Positions 48,190 through 59,964 of a DNA stretch of 64,000 nucleotides are shown in pieces. The stretch is from Protonemura montana. Its lineage: Eukaryota; Arthropoda; Insecta; Plecoptera; Nemouridae. A model generated the notes under the pieces. It did not search any database and had not been told where the DNA came from. It worked only from the letters and a program-made list of their open reading frames with translations. Every line of letters starts with the position of its first letter. The first letter of the stretch is position 1. The stretch spans positions 9,263,501 through 9,327,500 of the forward strand of contig OX387610.1 in the NCBI GenBank assembly GCA_947568835.1, in the 5' to 3' direction. A program made the translations under genes and the position numbers.

Positions 48190-48864
48190 CGTTCAGCGAG
48201 CTAGAACATACTTTTCTTGTTGTGGCACCACTGCTCGCTTAGGGGTGACATGTGGCCCAAAAGTCATTTTTTAAATTACTACAAATCTTCTCCGCTGATT
48301 TTCGCTATTTTCCTTTTGCTCTAAAGCTTTTTTCGTGACAAAATTGTTGTTTTGTTTTTCGAACCTTGTAAAATATTGGGAATTATTTTGCAAGCATTAT
48401 TTTGTAGGTAGCAATGCATGGGGCAGTCCTTGGGCAAGTATCTTCTCTCACGGGCTAGACTTTAGCTATTCTGGGAAGCAGTCTTTGTGCTGGTATCTTC
48501 TCTCACGGGCTAGACTGAAGCAATGCTGGGGGGCAGACCATGTGCTGGTATCTTCTCTCACGGGCTAGACTTTAGCAATGCTGAGGGACAGACCATGTGC
48601 TGGTATCTTCTCTCACGGGCTAGACTGTAGCAATGCAGGGGACTGTCCTTGTGTTGGAATCTTCTCTCACGGGCTAGACTGTAGCAGTGCTGGGGGGCAG
48701 TCCTTGGGCTGGTATCTTCTCTCACGGGCTAGACTGTAGCAATGTTGGGGGGCAGTTCTTGTGCTGGTATCTTCTCTCACGGGCTAGACTGTAGCAATGT
48801 TGGGGGGCACCCCTAAACGACCGTTTTTGTCTCTGTCAGAAAAGTATGTTCTCTAGCTAAACGA
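48190..48864. mobile_element. Inverted-repeat-bounded element with a 55-bp tandem core
   Basis: Left AGCTAGAACATACTTTTCTT ... GCTCGCTTAGGGGTG is answered on the right by CACCCCTAAACGACCG ... CAGAAAAGTATGTTCTCTAG, giving imperfect terminal inverted repeats of about 55 bp. The tandem array fills most of the interior. No transposase. The arrangement resembles non-autonomous elements with internal minisatellites described in invertebrates, by analogy only. Confidence 0.7.
48410..48809 (+). repeat. 55-bp tandem repeat, about 7 copies
   Basis: TCTTCTCTCACGGGCTAGAC recurs at 48441, 48496, 48551, 48606, 48660, 48715 and 48770. The remainder of each unit is TGTAGCAATGCTGGGGGGCA then GTCCTTGTGCTGGTA with a few substitutions; one unit is 54 bp. 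Confidence 0.97.
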
Positions 48865-50727
48865 AGTCTAGATGAAGTAGTTTATTCTAAAAAGGGTTTT
48901 TTTCATGAAACACGTTGAATATGGTCATATGCTTATAGGGGATTACGTTGAATATGGTTATGAATATGGTTACCCAGATCCATAAATTCATGCATCCATA
49001 TGCATACATTTTGAAGCTTAAGTCACGTATACTAAATAAATATACTGATGATAGTTTTGTAACAAGTTTTGAACGCCGATCCAACTGCACATATTTGCAT
49101 ATACCACTTTGCAGTTAGAGTTGAACGGAAAAAATAACTGAAAAACAATAACCAAATTTACTTTCGGTATATAGCATCATAAATCAGCAAAAGTAGTATA
49201 CAATACGATAGACAGCAAGTAGACATATATTTTCATTTCGTCGATGAACCGTTTTATTTCACCGTCGTTCACATATTTTAGAATCTTTCATGTTAGTAAA
49301 TTTAATCGGAAACCATAAATCGTATCAAATCCGATGAATAAAACATTGGAAATCACACGCTTTGCAGTTTTTTACTGGCACCGGAAAGCAACCAGCACAG
49401 CTTTTTAAGCTTTACATTGCCACTACTACACGCACGGCAAGCTTAAATATGTTTTTACCTAACAGCTTTAAATCTTGTTTAACTGCGAATAGCGTTCAAA
49501 TGAAGAACGGTCTTTTAAATCGGAAGCCATACATATAGTCTAACACGATTAACGCCAATAATACTATAGCTGCAAAAAACCGTGTCGAAATCCAGTTAGC
49601 CCTCGCATGAATTTTCTGCGTGGATGAATATTAAAAAATATATATATATGACCATCACGTAACTCTTTACCCCAAATTAAAATTCATGTTTTATGCCGCA
49701 GTACGCGGACCAATTGAACTCTGAGCATTGCATGTGACGAAGTAATTGTTAGATTATAGATAATTCAGGACACATCGAATTTCTTACAATGCTCGATTGC
49801 TTTATGGCTTTACCTGAAGTGAACATGTTCACGGCCAGAGAATGGCCAACTTCAAGCAATTGCCCCTTATGTTTGCCCGACCAATCTCCAAACAATAGTC
49901 TAAAGTTAATGAGAAGCCAAAACGGGCTCGTCCTAGTTGAAAACATTAATCAAAGAACAGAATAAGAATTCCTAAGTTTGTCCTTAGAGACGTTTTGCTG
50001 GTGGGAGTGGCACGGGAAGGTTAATATTATTAAAATGTGACATAGTTTGTAAAAAAGAGATGACCACTCCGTTACTGTACTTTTAGCGCTGTCAAAATTG
50101 CATCAGATCAGGGTAGAGAGTTGACAAATACGTTTGATATTCACAAAATTAGTGACATATCGTATTCTCTCTATAGCCATGGTTTCGGCCAATGTCCCGC
50201 GGCACGGTTCATGTATGCAAAGTTATTGAGTTTAGGTGAGCTACCATTGCGTATACATGAAGGTTCACGTTGATCGGATGCTAGTTAAATTTACCGGTGC
50301 GGTGATTCAGTAGAATATTGAGGAGCGGAGTGTGAGGAATTCGACCGATTTGAGGGTCCGAACTGGACTGGGCATTTGCATTCCGTTCCCCTCTGACCCA
50401 CCCGATATTGAGGAGGTGTTTTATAAACGGAATAGGGTGGGTTTCACGTGACGGAATAATTTTGACGTGTTTTTTTTTTTGAAGATGAGTTATTGGTTAT
50501 TTGGTAAAATTTTTTTTTTTTCACAATAATTAAGTGGGTTACCAGCATATGAAATGTTCCAGATCATAAAATATATCTAGAAAATGAGAAACATTTGATT
50601 ATGGTATAGTTAATTATGGCTCAATTGTATTTACAAATGATCTCAAAAAATTGTTTTTCAAATAACTAAGTATGAATTCGGTTTTCTATGCCTTATCGTT
50701 CTAATATATCTGATGGGAATCTTAATA
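48865..50727. other. Unannotated intronic sequence
   Basis: Small duplication of GTTGAATATGGT at about 48913, 48947 and 48962 (last as ATGAATATGGT). Otherwise AT-rich, with a G/C-rich patch at 50330-50460. No supported coding. Confidence 0.45.
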
Positions 50728-51085
50728 TCATTGAGTTTATTTATAGCTTAAGTCAGAGGACCAGCGTTAATGTTAAGCTTTCTGCTGAGCAAACGAGCCG
50801 GCAACACGTGGTAACGGTAGGTGTCACCCGAGGGCGCGACAGACCGTACTTTTTGACTGACCTTTACAATTAAGTAATTACCACTCAAATTAAAGATACA
50901 ATTAAATCAATCGTTGTGATTAGAATAAAGATTAATTTATATTAAACAAGTCTTAGTTGCATGTATGCGAGAAATTCCTAAATTAAATTTCTTAAACCTC
51001 AAAATGACGGTGAATTCGCCTAGGAGCATCCTCTATTTTTTTCGGTAAAGAAGTAATTTGGCGACCTTTTTTGCGAATTTCACAC
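50728..51085 (+). mobile_element. MITE-A copy 8
   Basis: Clear 5' terminus TCATTGAGTTTATTTATAGC then TTAAGTCAGAGGACCAGCGT, then GAGCAAACGAGCCGGCAACA, GGTAACGGTAGGTGTCACCC and CCTCAAAATGACGGTGAATT. The 3' terminus fades before 51085. Confidence 0.88.
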
Positions 51086-51979
51086 TGGCGCCATGGTATT
51101 AAAATACTTCACGAAAGTTCTTAGATCCTGGATATTCAACCAAGTTGGCAGCAGCACAGATGATTTAATATTTTTTCTTCCCAAGAATAATATGACAGCA
51201 ATTACACATAGAATACATGGAAACTGAGTGAAATCACATCGTTGGCACGAGTGCCGCATAGCGCATCGCCAATTCATACTCGATGGGTCCCTAGGAACAA
51301 CTGCATAACTGCTCCATTACACAGAATCTCAGTGTAGCTGCCAAATGCATTTAATGGGTTGCAACCAATGACAGAGACACTCTCTTGGTCATGAGCCACT
51401 GGGTGGACGATTCAACGAATTAGATGTTAGTCTAACTTATTATTTGTTTAACATTGACAAGGTCACTTTTTTTTCAAGGCATTGCATTTCTTCAGTAATA
51501 TTAATGGTTCAAACTTTAGACATTATGCATATCTGCATTGTTTTGGTAAACATGTTGAACCTGGGCTAAAGTTGGGAAACCGGACCAAACCCAAAAATGA
51601 TAAAGCATACAGGGTCAGTTTAAAATATTCTGGCTAAAATATCACAAAATTTATCAGTAGACAAGACCAGTTTCAGACGTCATACAGTACTTTACAAGGG
51701 TAGGATAATAAAAGTGATAAAAACAATTGATATTATCGCAGACAAGAATTTTACACACTCTTCCTTGTCTTACCCATTGTTGAGTCGTTCAAGGTCACTC
51801 GTCAAGGTTAAATCAAGCAACATAGTGTAGTGAAAACCGTAAAATTATTCTAACCTATATCCCCAAAAACTGTCATTAAGACTGTTGGACTGCCAGCACC
51901 TTTATTTGGTTATACCATTAAGTTTATCGTTAGTTCCAGCGTTGAACTAGTTGTCTTCGCAAATAATAAGTGTATGTCA

Positions 51980-52232
51980 CTCTCTTTTTGAGAGTTAAGA
52001 AGTTGCATTTTGTTATTTCTCGCAAATTACTCTAATTTCAGATTAAATTGCACTAAAATAATTTTCATATTTGCTAACTTCATGGATTTATAATCAATCA
52101 TCAATAAATTGAGTGATAGCTATTTAACTGTACAGGTTTCTTCGTCTAGTAGCTGCTACCATTCACCACGTGTTGCCGGCTCGTTTTCTCAGCAGGGCCC
52201 TTAACATTAGCGCTGTGACTCTGAATAAACCC
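51980..52232 (-). mobile_element. MITE-A copy 9
   Basis: Reverse complement order: TATTTCTCGCAAATTACTCT, CACGTGTTGCCGGCTCGTTT, CAGCAGGGCCCTTAACATTA then GCGCTGTGACTCTGA. Part of the middle is missing, so shorter than the family length. Confidence 0.85.
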
Positions 52233-52450
52233 AAATGTTAAACCGCCCGCCCGCCGCTCGCATTTCCTTACGGCCGTGCATTAATTTAAAGCATGGAAAA
52301 TGTCAAGAAAGAAACACTAGCTATCGCCACCGCCGACGACGAGCATAAACATCGATTTTCTCTGGTCGGACCTGTCGCTCTGCCAGTGGCGTTCACACTC
52401 AGGTCGATCCCAGGAGATGTGTCAGTGGTGGAACGAGATTTTTCTGGCTC
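52233..52450. other. GC-rich island next to MITE-A copy 9
   Basis: ACCGCCCGCCCGCCGCTCGC, CGGCCGTGCATTAATTTAAA and GCCACCGCCGACGACGAGCA lie in otherwise AT-rich DNA. No open frame with protein character. Confidence 0.25.
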
Positions 52451-54100
52451 CTAAAGGGTTCTTTGCCTTCCTTTATTATTTATACGATCTATGACACTGT
52501 TCGCGTTGCGTTACTGATCAAAGATAAATAACAGTTTTCGAAAAGTGAGTGGGGGATACTGAAGTATTCTTTGGGGCTCCACCCTAAAGATTTCATCTAT
52601 TTCTGTAAATAACAAAATAATAAAAAAGAAAGAAAAACGTGATTGCTAAATTCCTGTAACCCTCCCCATTTTCCAATCAACGATTGCTTTCTATAAACAT
52701 TACTCGTCACTTTCCCTGAAATTTCCTGCGTGTTTCTGTTCATATTTCGAACAAAAGTGGTTCCTTCTTCTTTCAATTTACCAGATCATTTATTTTTTGT
52801 AAATAAAAGAAAAGAGTTCCATGAAGCAACGTCAGCAACTTCTATGATCAAATACCTGCCCAAAAAGTAGCCAGTCAATTTAATTCTTAATTTAGCTATA
52901 GTAGCAAATTCAATAATAATGAGCTTAACAAAGTACGTTCATTCGTGTGCCGTATAAAAAAAAGGTAATCTTTGCTTTGCAAACTTGAGTTGGGAAAATA
53001 GGGTGCATTTTGAACAATTATTTAGTATTTTGCCCTCGCCTTGCTTTTCTTATTCTTTAATACCCTTTTCAAGCACCAACTCAACCAACAAAATTTATTT
53101 TACTTATACCAAGCGCCTGCTTTAAACTTTACCCCCAACTACAAACCACGTGAAAATCTGCAATTTATAAATAATATAAAATGACCAGTTCGCGTTTTTC
53201 GTCAAGACTTTTTTCCAGCTAATCTCTCAAGTATACTCATACTCAATCGTGTGCAGAACAGACACAAACACATGTAATCAAAACACACTTTTTATGGCTT
53301 ACTGTTTGCCACGGTTTAACGACGCACTCTATTCACATCTGGTTGTGTGGTCAGCCGACGCCAATGCGCAGCACTGATTGCGAAACTTAATGGAATGATG
53401 AACTTATCATAAACCTTGTCCCAGATGAAAATGTTATCTTTATATTGCAATGTTTACAAAAATGTGTTTTTTAATTTTGAAATATCAAAGAGGTTTGCGC
53501 CATTCGTACACTTTTGGCGGATGACTGAACTGGATGGATTCTGAAAAATTTGTGGCGTGGAAAGTGATGTTTAGGTCATCTTCAAAGAATTTTTCTTTTT
53601 ACGGATAAATGTGTTTCTATTCTCTATGGCTTCGCGTGAAAGAAACGAAACAGATATTGAGTTTGCGCACCTGTAAGGTATTGGCAGTGCTAGCATCGGG
53701 GAGAAAATGAGTCCCAGAGGAACCGAAAAAGTCTTTATTCGTTTTCTAGAGTTATAATGATGTGACATACCGTCTAGACCGTTACTTGTATCCGATATTC
53801 ACAAGAACAGGGACTGCGAGATATATATATTATGAGAAAACACTTAGGTAAATCGAAAGCGAATTTCTTTCAATTTCAACAGCTTCCATGTAACTTGATC
53901 AATATTTCATCGACAAGTTTCGCAAAATCAGACAGTGAAATTGTGACAATTACTCATCTAAACCAAGATTTTCGGGAGATATTAAAAGTTGTAAAAGTCT
54001 CGATAAGAAATTGTCGTTGGATTACTAAGCTAAAAGTAATTATATGAATTACTTAACTTTAAGTGAAGTAATCCGAAAATAATTGAATTCCAAAAATTTC
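52451..54100. other. Unannotated intronic sequence
   Basis: C/T- and C/A-rich at 53040-53290. The word GTTTAACGACGCACT at about 53315 equals the 3' end of the 5S SINE in reverse sense but nothing else of the SINE follows. No coding supported. Confidence 0.45.
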
Positions 54101-54213
54101 ATTGATTGATTGATTTACAGTGGCACTGCTCTAATTTTGCGCTGGTAAATGAATGGGTGATGATGAGGATGGTGATGAGCCTAGTCTAGACTACAAGGGA
54201 GGAGGGAAAACTG
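54101..54213 (-). mobile_element. 5S-derived SINE 3' tail fragment
   Basis: Plus strand GATTGATTGATTTACAGTGG, TGGTAAATGAATGGGTGATG, ATGAGGATGGTGATGAGCCT and AGTCTAGACTACAAGGGAGG correspond to the reversed 3' part of the SINE. Head and body missing. Confidence 0.7.
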
Positions 54214-55324
54214 GTATAAACTTATAAATCAATACTTTCAGTCATGTAGGACAATAGTTCAACTTTAAAGTTTGGATTTTATCGTAATGAATAGTGTATT
54301 CTAGATTGCCAGAAGGAATTAGGCATCTGCATAAACCAGATACTCTGTAGTTTGATTGTCTGGGATGACTTCAAAGGAATCCGAAACACATTTGTCACTG
54401 ATTATCAAAGCAACCTGAAGATAACCTTTAGGGGATATAAACGTGGAAGAAAGGACTCTAAGAAAAGCGGAAAACTAAATTGCATGTGTACCAGACTTCA
54501 AGTGACAGAGAACCTAATAAAATGTGCCAGAATCCACTACATGCACGCCAATTTTCGCAACGATCCTCTTTTAAAATTATCTCGCAGCTAGCGCAACACA
54601 AATTCGCCAGCACCGGTCCCGGCTTTCATCACGCAATGCCTGGGGGAGGCCGAGACCGTCAAGCCCCCCTTCCCTTCCACACAGGGTAGAGAAGCCCTGA
54701 GGGACTCCGTCAAAGCCATATGGACAGAGAGTAGCCATCTACAAGCAATGGCCGCCAAGCTTGCACCAAATCCAAATCACATTAATATGAAGCTTTGCAA
54801 AGCTATTTTATAGATGTTTTCCATTCTCTGTTCGATAATCGTAGGAGATTAAATTCAAAAAATCCTTTATGGGTAGTTGTAAAATTAACAGAAACCGGAA
54901 TTAAGAAACTACTTTACTCCCCAACACCCTCTGGCTCGTGTAAACTCTCTGGCCGTGCAAACATGGCGGCCATTGCATGGAGATGGTCACTCTCTGACCG
55001 TGCACATGGACTAGTATGGTTCACACTGGCCATCACCGGATGTACCGGATATGCTGCACGGTCGAATGCAAACGTGGTTAGCTGGGCCGGTAATTTTGCC
55101 GGTCAGTTATGATAACGCTGTGGTGTGTAGGACGGTGAGACGGACGCGATGGTTTCACTGCGATAATGTTGTTGTGGGTGGGTCTTGGCCTTAGTTTGGA
55201 ACTGGAGTTGGGGCACAGGTTTTTGGTGAAAATTTGCATTGAGGCTTAGGGGGTTCTAGTCTAGTGACGTGACAGCAATGAGAATATTGCAGTATTCGTT
55301 GCTACAACAATCTGTTTTACATGG
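54214..55324. other. Unannotated sequence, partly GC-rich
   Basis: Open frame 54352-54591 (KITFRGYKRGRKDSKK...) and GC-rich, partly C/A- then G/T-biased DNA at 54590-55260. I recognise no family. Repeated CTCTGGCCGTGCA/CTCTGACCGTGCA words at about 54948 and 54991 suggest a small duplication. Confidence 0.35.
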
Positions 55325-55460
55325 TTTCCTCGTCTCCCTTCTAGACTATAGGTATAAGATTTCTCATCACCTTCATCATTTCTCACTCACTCAACGACAA
55401 ACCATTTAACCAGTACCACAAGGTGTATCGTCACTTAGCACACAAGTCAATCAATTTCAA
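55325..55460 (+). mobile_element. 5S-derived SINE 3' tail fragment
   Basis: TCGTCTCCCTTCTAGACTAT, CATCACCTTCATCATTTCTC, CTCAACGACAAACCATTTAA and ACACAAGTCAATCAATTTC follow the SINE 3' end with an ATCA-type tail. Confidence 0.65.
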
Positions 55461-55750
55461 ATTACCAGTTTCGTATTTCAAGCCAGCCGACCAATGAAAA
55501 AAAAAACAGCAAAAGTTTTTCAAAAAGTTAAGTGCCAGCAATAAAACGGCGGTATTCAAATCACTGAAGTCATGTCCCACGTAACGCGGTAACGAGTTAT
55601 TGAACAAAACTTTTCATTCTAATTGACACCTGTTACAAAGCGAACGAGCAGTGTGCGCATTATTCAAATTCAGAACTAACTTTATTGGTCACGATATTGT
55701 TGACCCTTATCAAGTACGTGATTGGTGGCCACCTGAAAGGTTGCAAGCAC

Positions 55751-55842
55751 CTTACACGAACTTACACGAACCTACACGAACCTACACGAACCTACACGAA
55801 CCTACACGAACCTACACGAACCTACACGAACCTACACGAACC
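55751..55842 (+). repeat. 10-bp tandem repeat CCTACACGAA, 9 copies
   Basis: First two units are CTTACACGAA, the remaining seven CCTACACGAA, ending in CC. All frames remain open across it; the resulting Thr/Tyr/Asn/Leu/His-rich peptide is an artefact. Confidence 0.97.
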
Positions 55843-56734
55843 TTGCCAGGCGTGCTTATCTGATTTGGCTTGTCATGGCATTTTGCATCTAGTTTTTATT
55901 TTCTAATTATAAGCTGACGTTAGTAGATTTTAATAGGGTGCGACAATTAAAAAACCTGTACCGACTAACGAAGTCATGTTTTAACACCCTAGCGGCTGGA
56001 CCCACAAAGAACAGTTTAAGTTTAGAGTTTCATGTAGAATTTTACCAGTCAAAAAAAAGTATCAAGACTCAAAACAAAATCACAAACAATTGACTTTTTG
56101 ACTTTTTTTAAGACATATGAAATTCATGGTTGCTCTGCGATATCTAAACGCCTCAAAAGATCTTCTGTTCAAACCTTGCAAGAATTTTCCTCGCTGTACA
56201 ATTTTCAAAACAGGCTAAAATTAGTCTAATCTCGTTCTTTGACTCTGTGCACCGAAAGTGGTAAGATTAGTACAAGTCACGTTCTTGAAACCCGTGTTCA
56301 TTTATTCTCAAACAGCTGAGCTAACAAACCTGGCGAGGCCCTTCCCTAAAGCTAATTCCATCAGATTCAAATTGCAATTAAAATCTAAATTTTCAATGTG
56401 CCTTGCAACCTTTGGCTTAATTGTCAGGCGTATTCACAAAGAACTAGAGTTTATCTGCAGTTCCGTTACCAACCAAGCTATGAAAGATCAAAGAAGATGC
56501 GTAGAATTTTAGAGCATCGCAAAATCAAATAAATTGATGAATAGACAATGCGCAAACTGATTTAAAACACTTTAATCAATGAAATGTAATTTAAAATGAC
56601 CAAACGCATTCTTTTCACAAGCTGAGTTCAACATAATTTCTTAATTAAACATTTTCCGGAAAAGCTTTTGATTATGCTGGTAGGCTGCCTTGCCCCTTAA
56701 TCATCGATTTTCTGAATTAGATAGAAACAAAGTA

Positions 56735-57120
56735 TGTAACCGTACTGACTTAGCGCTAATGTAAAACTGTCGCAAAAAATGACCGCCAAATTACTCCTTT
56801 ACCGATAAAAATAAAGGATGCTACTAGGTGGAGTCACCGTCGTTTCGAGTGTTAAAAAATTTCACTTCATTATTTCTCGCAGATAACTCGCTTTATAACT
56901 GGTTTATATTCAATTAATCTGTATTGATGCTAAACTGAAAGATTGAAATGCTTGCACCGATATTTTTAATCGTTATTATTTACTTGCATAGTTTTCTTTA
57001 AAAGAACGGCTGCAAGCGCCATCGGGTGGTACCTACCGTTACCACACGATGTCGGCTCGTTTTCTCAGCAGAAAGTTAAACATAAATGCCTGTCCTCTGA
57101 CTATACCTATAAACTCAATA
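56735..57120 (-). mobile_element. MITE-A copy 10 (near full length)
   Basis: Right end, reversed, TATTGAGTTTATAGGTATAG then TCAGAGGACAGGC; left end CTGACTTAGCGCTAATGT. Interior reversed landmarks GGAGTCACCGTCGTTTCGAG, TATTTCTCGCAGATAACTCG and CGATGTCGGCTCGTTTTCTC. Best copy for aligning with 14067. Confidence 0.9.
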
Positions 57121-57599
57121 AAAAAATGCAAATCATATCACGCCTATCATTTAAATAACCCAATTTTGAAACAAAATTGAAGTTCCATACAATTGGTACA
57201 AAAGGTCCATCGAACCATCAATTTTTTTGTAGTTTCTACTAACTTTACCACTAGGTTACGGCCACAAAACAGGTAATCTTCCCATATAAACATGGTCCCG
57301 GTGGTTCCACAGAAGCAATGATGAGCACATCACTAAAACGATTCTACATCCCACAGTGACGTCAGCTTCAAAACTGTTACAACGATCTATCGTTCATTCT
57401 GTTTCAAACTTTGATTTGTTTATTTATTCGCCCGCAAAATCGACTCGAATATCAGGTCTTTTAAAAACCCACGCTTCTACAAAACAGCAATTACCAAAAA
57501 TGCTATTAACGGTTGTATAAGCTAATCTATATATATATATAGTGGGCATAGTACACTTCTGGTACAATAAGACAGTCGCACTGTATCGTTAATTAAGGC

Positions 57600-57800
57600 A
57601 CAGCCCAATCAGGCATGAAGTCGCGCCAATTAGCACCTGCTGACTGAAGACGGAATCCAGCTGAGTTAGCAGCAAGACTCTGGTACCCTCCAGACAGGCG
57701 GCGTACCCAATCAGCGACTATAGCTTTGAGCTCTTCCAGACACCGGGAGAACCAATTAGCAACAATGCAGAAGCTATCAAGTGGCTGCAGGCTGGGCCGA
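57600..57800 (-). repeat. Degenerate 45-bp repeat block
   Basis: CCAATTAGCACC, GAGTTAGCAGCAAGAC, CCAATCAGCGACTATAG and CCAATTAGCAACAATGC recur every 45-60 bp with ACTCTGG/AGCTCT-type words between. In minus-strand frame this gives a periodic peptide (ANWFSRC, ADWVRRL, GANWRDF) over 83 codons. It could be a decayed repeat protein, more likely a minisatellite. Confidence 0.45.
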
Positions 57801-57803
57801 AAC

Positions 57804-57920
57804 TTCGTTACCTCTGATAATCTGATTGTCTGGATTGGTGTCAAGTAGCGTCAGTGGCGTGCAAGTGAGGTCTTGTAAAGGGTTTGGGGTAATATTTGGG
57901 TACTTGCAATGGAAGGGATG
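57804..57920 (+). repeat. 117-bp direct repeat, left copy
   Basis: TTCGTTACCTCTGATAATCT, GATTGTCTGGATTGGTGTCA and AGGGTTTGGGGTAATATTTG are repeated almost unchanged 175 bp downstream. Few differences, hence a recent segmental duplication. Confidence 0.95.
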
Positions 57921-57978
57921 TCTTTTTTGCTGGTTCTATTTTGCCAGTTTTCATTGACATGAGCTCCCAAGTAGTTAT

Positions 57979-58095
57979 TTCGTTACCTCTGATAATCTGA
58001 TTGTCTGGATTGGTGTCAAGTAGCTCCAGTAGCGTGCAAGTGGGGTCTAGTATAGGGTTTGGGGTAATATTTGAGTACTTGCAATGGAAGGGATG
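57979..58095 (+). repeat. 117-bp direct repeat, right copy
   Basis: Same sequence as 57804-57920 with a handful of substitutions. The 58-bp spacer between copies is unique. Confidence 0.95.
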
Positions 58096-59412
58096 CGGTT
58101 TTCTTGGTTTTACGGCAACAGCTCTTTATGAAGAGTTTGTAGTCCTAAAAAGTAAAAAGGGCTTGTCGGGTCAAAAAATTTGTTATGGGACTAAAACTCA
58201 TTTCTTAAAACGCTAAGCTCTGAGAACCACAACTATCATCAAAACCCCTTCAAAAAATCATTTTTATTTGCCTTTTCTCAATTGCAAACTTCAAAATGAA
58301 CTATTTTCTATGGTCCCAATTGTCGATATACACAACCTAAGCATGCGATTGCTTATTTGTCTGTTTAAGAAAACTAATATTTGATGGAATTTACTCAAGA
58401 CTCTACGCTGATTTAAAAAGTTAATGACACCAAACTCATTTTGAGTCGCTAATAAATGGCAAAGAAAGTTGGTAAGGTGGTTAAAGTCTTGAAAGAGCGC
58501 AAAATCAGCAAAATGACAGACGAAATAATTTTAAATAAAAATCTCCTCCATTTAATCGCCACATTCCCTCTACAATTGGCATTTAGGTAAATACGAGCTC
58601 AATTATTCGCATGAAGGCAAATTCATTTCGAGCTCATCTCCGTTTCTCCAACTCAGCTGGTCTCTAGACGACAGTATATTACAGTAATGCCCGGGGGTTA
58701 CTTTCATACTCTCTGTATTTTCAAACCAAAAGTTCATCGTATTTTTGTCGGTCTAAGCATGTCCACGTCCTCTGATCCTTTCTGAACTTTGCGTGGTATT
58801 CGAAGTTGGGACCGTCAAATGTGCGTAGGCCTAGGGCATTCAGCGAATTTTCTGAAAGCTCAAGCGGAGATTCTTAATTCAACTAGTCTCCATGAGGTTA
58901 TTTTAAAGGGGCCATAGATTCGTACTCTACCAACATTTTTAAAGAATATGTAGTACCGAGATTTTACTGGAATCATTCCATGGTTCCAAGTAGCAGTAGC
59001 AGGTTCCTTGATTCCAAGTAGCAGGTTTTTAAATGAACTACAGCTAAAAATAAAAAATAAATAAACATACATTTAACTCGACGTTAAGGGACCTTTATCG
59101 CTTATATAGAAAGTTAACTTTTTCCAACACAATTGTTGTAAAAATTGAACATTTAATGGAGAAAATCATTTGGTATCCTAGGTTACAATTAATTATCAAA
59201 CAACTTAACGCAGTTTTTTTTTTAATTATCTCAGACAGGTTGACTTACCGTGAATGCTAGGTTAATGTTAAAAAATAGTAAACAGCTAATTCAACAATAT
59301 ACGAAGCCATGGATCAAAATTGCAAAACTATTCGGTTTTTGGCTTTTGACCCATGGACATTGTCTCAGCCGGGATCCTTTATCCTTTATTCCTGAAAAAC
59401 TGGAATATGTGT

Positions 59413-59467
59413 GCCCAGATAGCTTAGTTGGTAGAGCATCAGACTGCCAGTTGAAAGGTTCTGGGTA
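59413..59467 (+). tRNA. tRNA-like sequence with deleted T-arm (tRNA-Lys-like head)
   Basis: GCCCAGA (59413-59419) pairs fully with TCTGGGT (59460-59466), one G-U. Then TAGCTTAGTTGGTAGAGCAT is a near-consensus D-arm/A box, and CAGACT follows as in tRNA-Lys. The T-arm and B box are missing between GAAAGGT and TCTGGGT, so it is not a functional tRNA. Flanks ATATGTGT and GTACCTATTTTTT resemble those of the tRNA-like sequence at 60184, so this is probably part of the same mobile family. Confidence 0.6.
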
Positions 59468-59964
59468 CCTATTTTTTCCAGATTAGTTCCCCTTCCAAGT
59501 ATGATAATGATTCAGCATGTTTGCTTATATAGTTTAAGGTAATTATCGATCAAGGAAACGAAATAACGGCCATACTGAAATGAGAGGGACTGGGTTTTGA
59601 AATAAAGTACTCCATAACGAGATTCAAAGAGATTGTGTAAACGTCAAAATAAACTGCACTGCCCATGTTCGCCCGTACGAAATAATCATAGTATGATTTT
59701 ATGTGAGCAAATACTCGTATACCCTTTGTTGAAAATGTTTCAAAATTATATTAAAACTCGTTTTTTTTTTTTCAGAGCTCAAACTGCTTGAACAGCACCC
59801 TGTATACAGAAAATACCACAGGTAGTTTATAAACACAAATTTTAACTTTTCATCTCTCTACCAAAAAACACCCCAAATATCACACTACTAACAGAAAACC
59901 GCTGCAAAATAACGAACCCTCAACAAGCGATAATAAGCACCTGCAGTGTGTGAAAACTGATTTA

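Noticed and set aside
48410..48809. CRISPR-like array
   Set aside because: The 55-bp units are contiguous and similar throughout, without unique spacers; the genome is eukaryotic.
55651..55906. Frames with a repeated Thr-Tyr-Thr-Asn-Leu-His-Glu-Pro peptide
   Set aside because: Consequence of the 10-bp tandem repeat, open in more than one frame.
59250..59486. 78-codon frame ending DSLVGRASDCQ
   Set aside because: That peptide is the well-known spurious translation of a tRNA D-arm; it overlaps the tRNA-like sequence at 59413.
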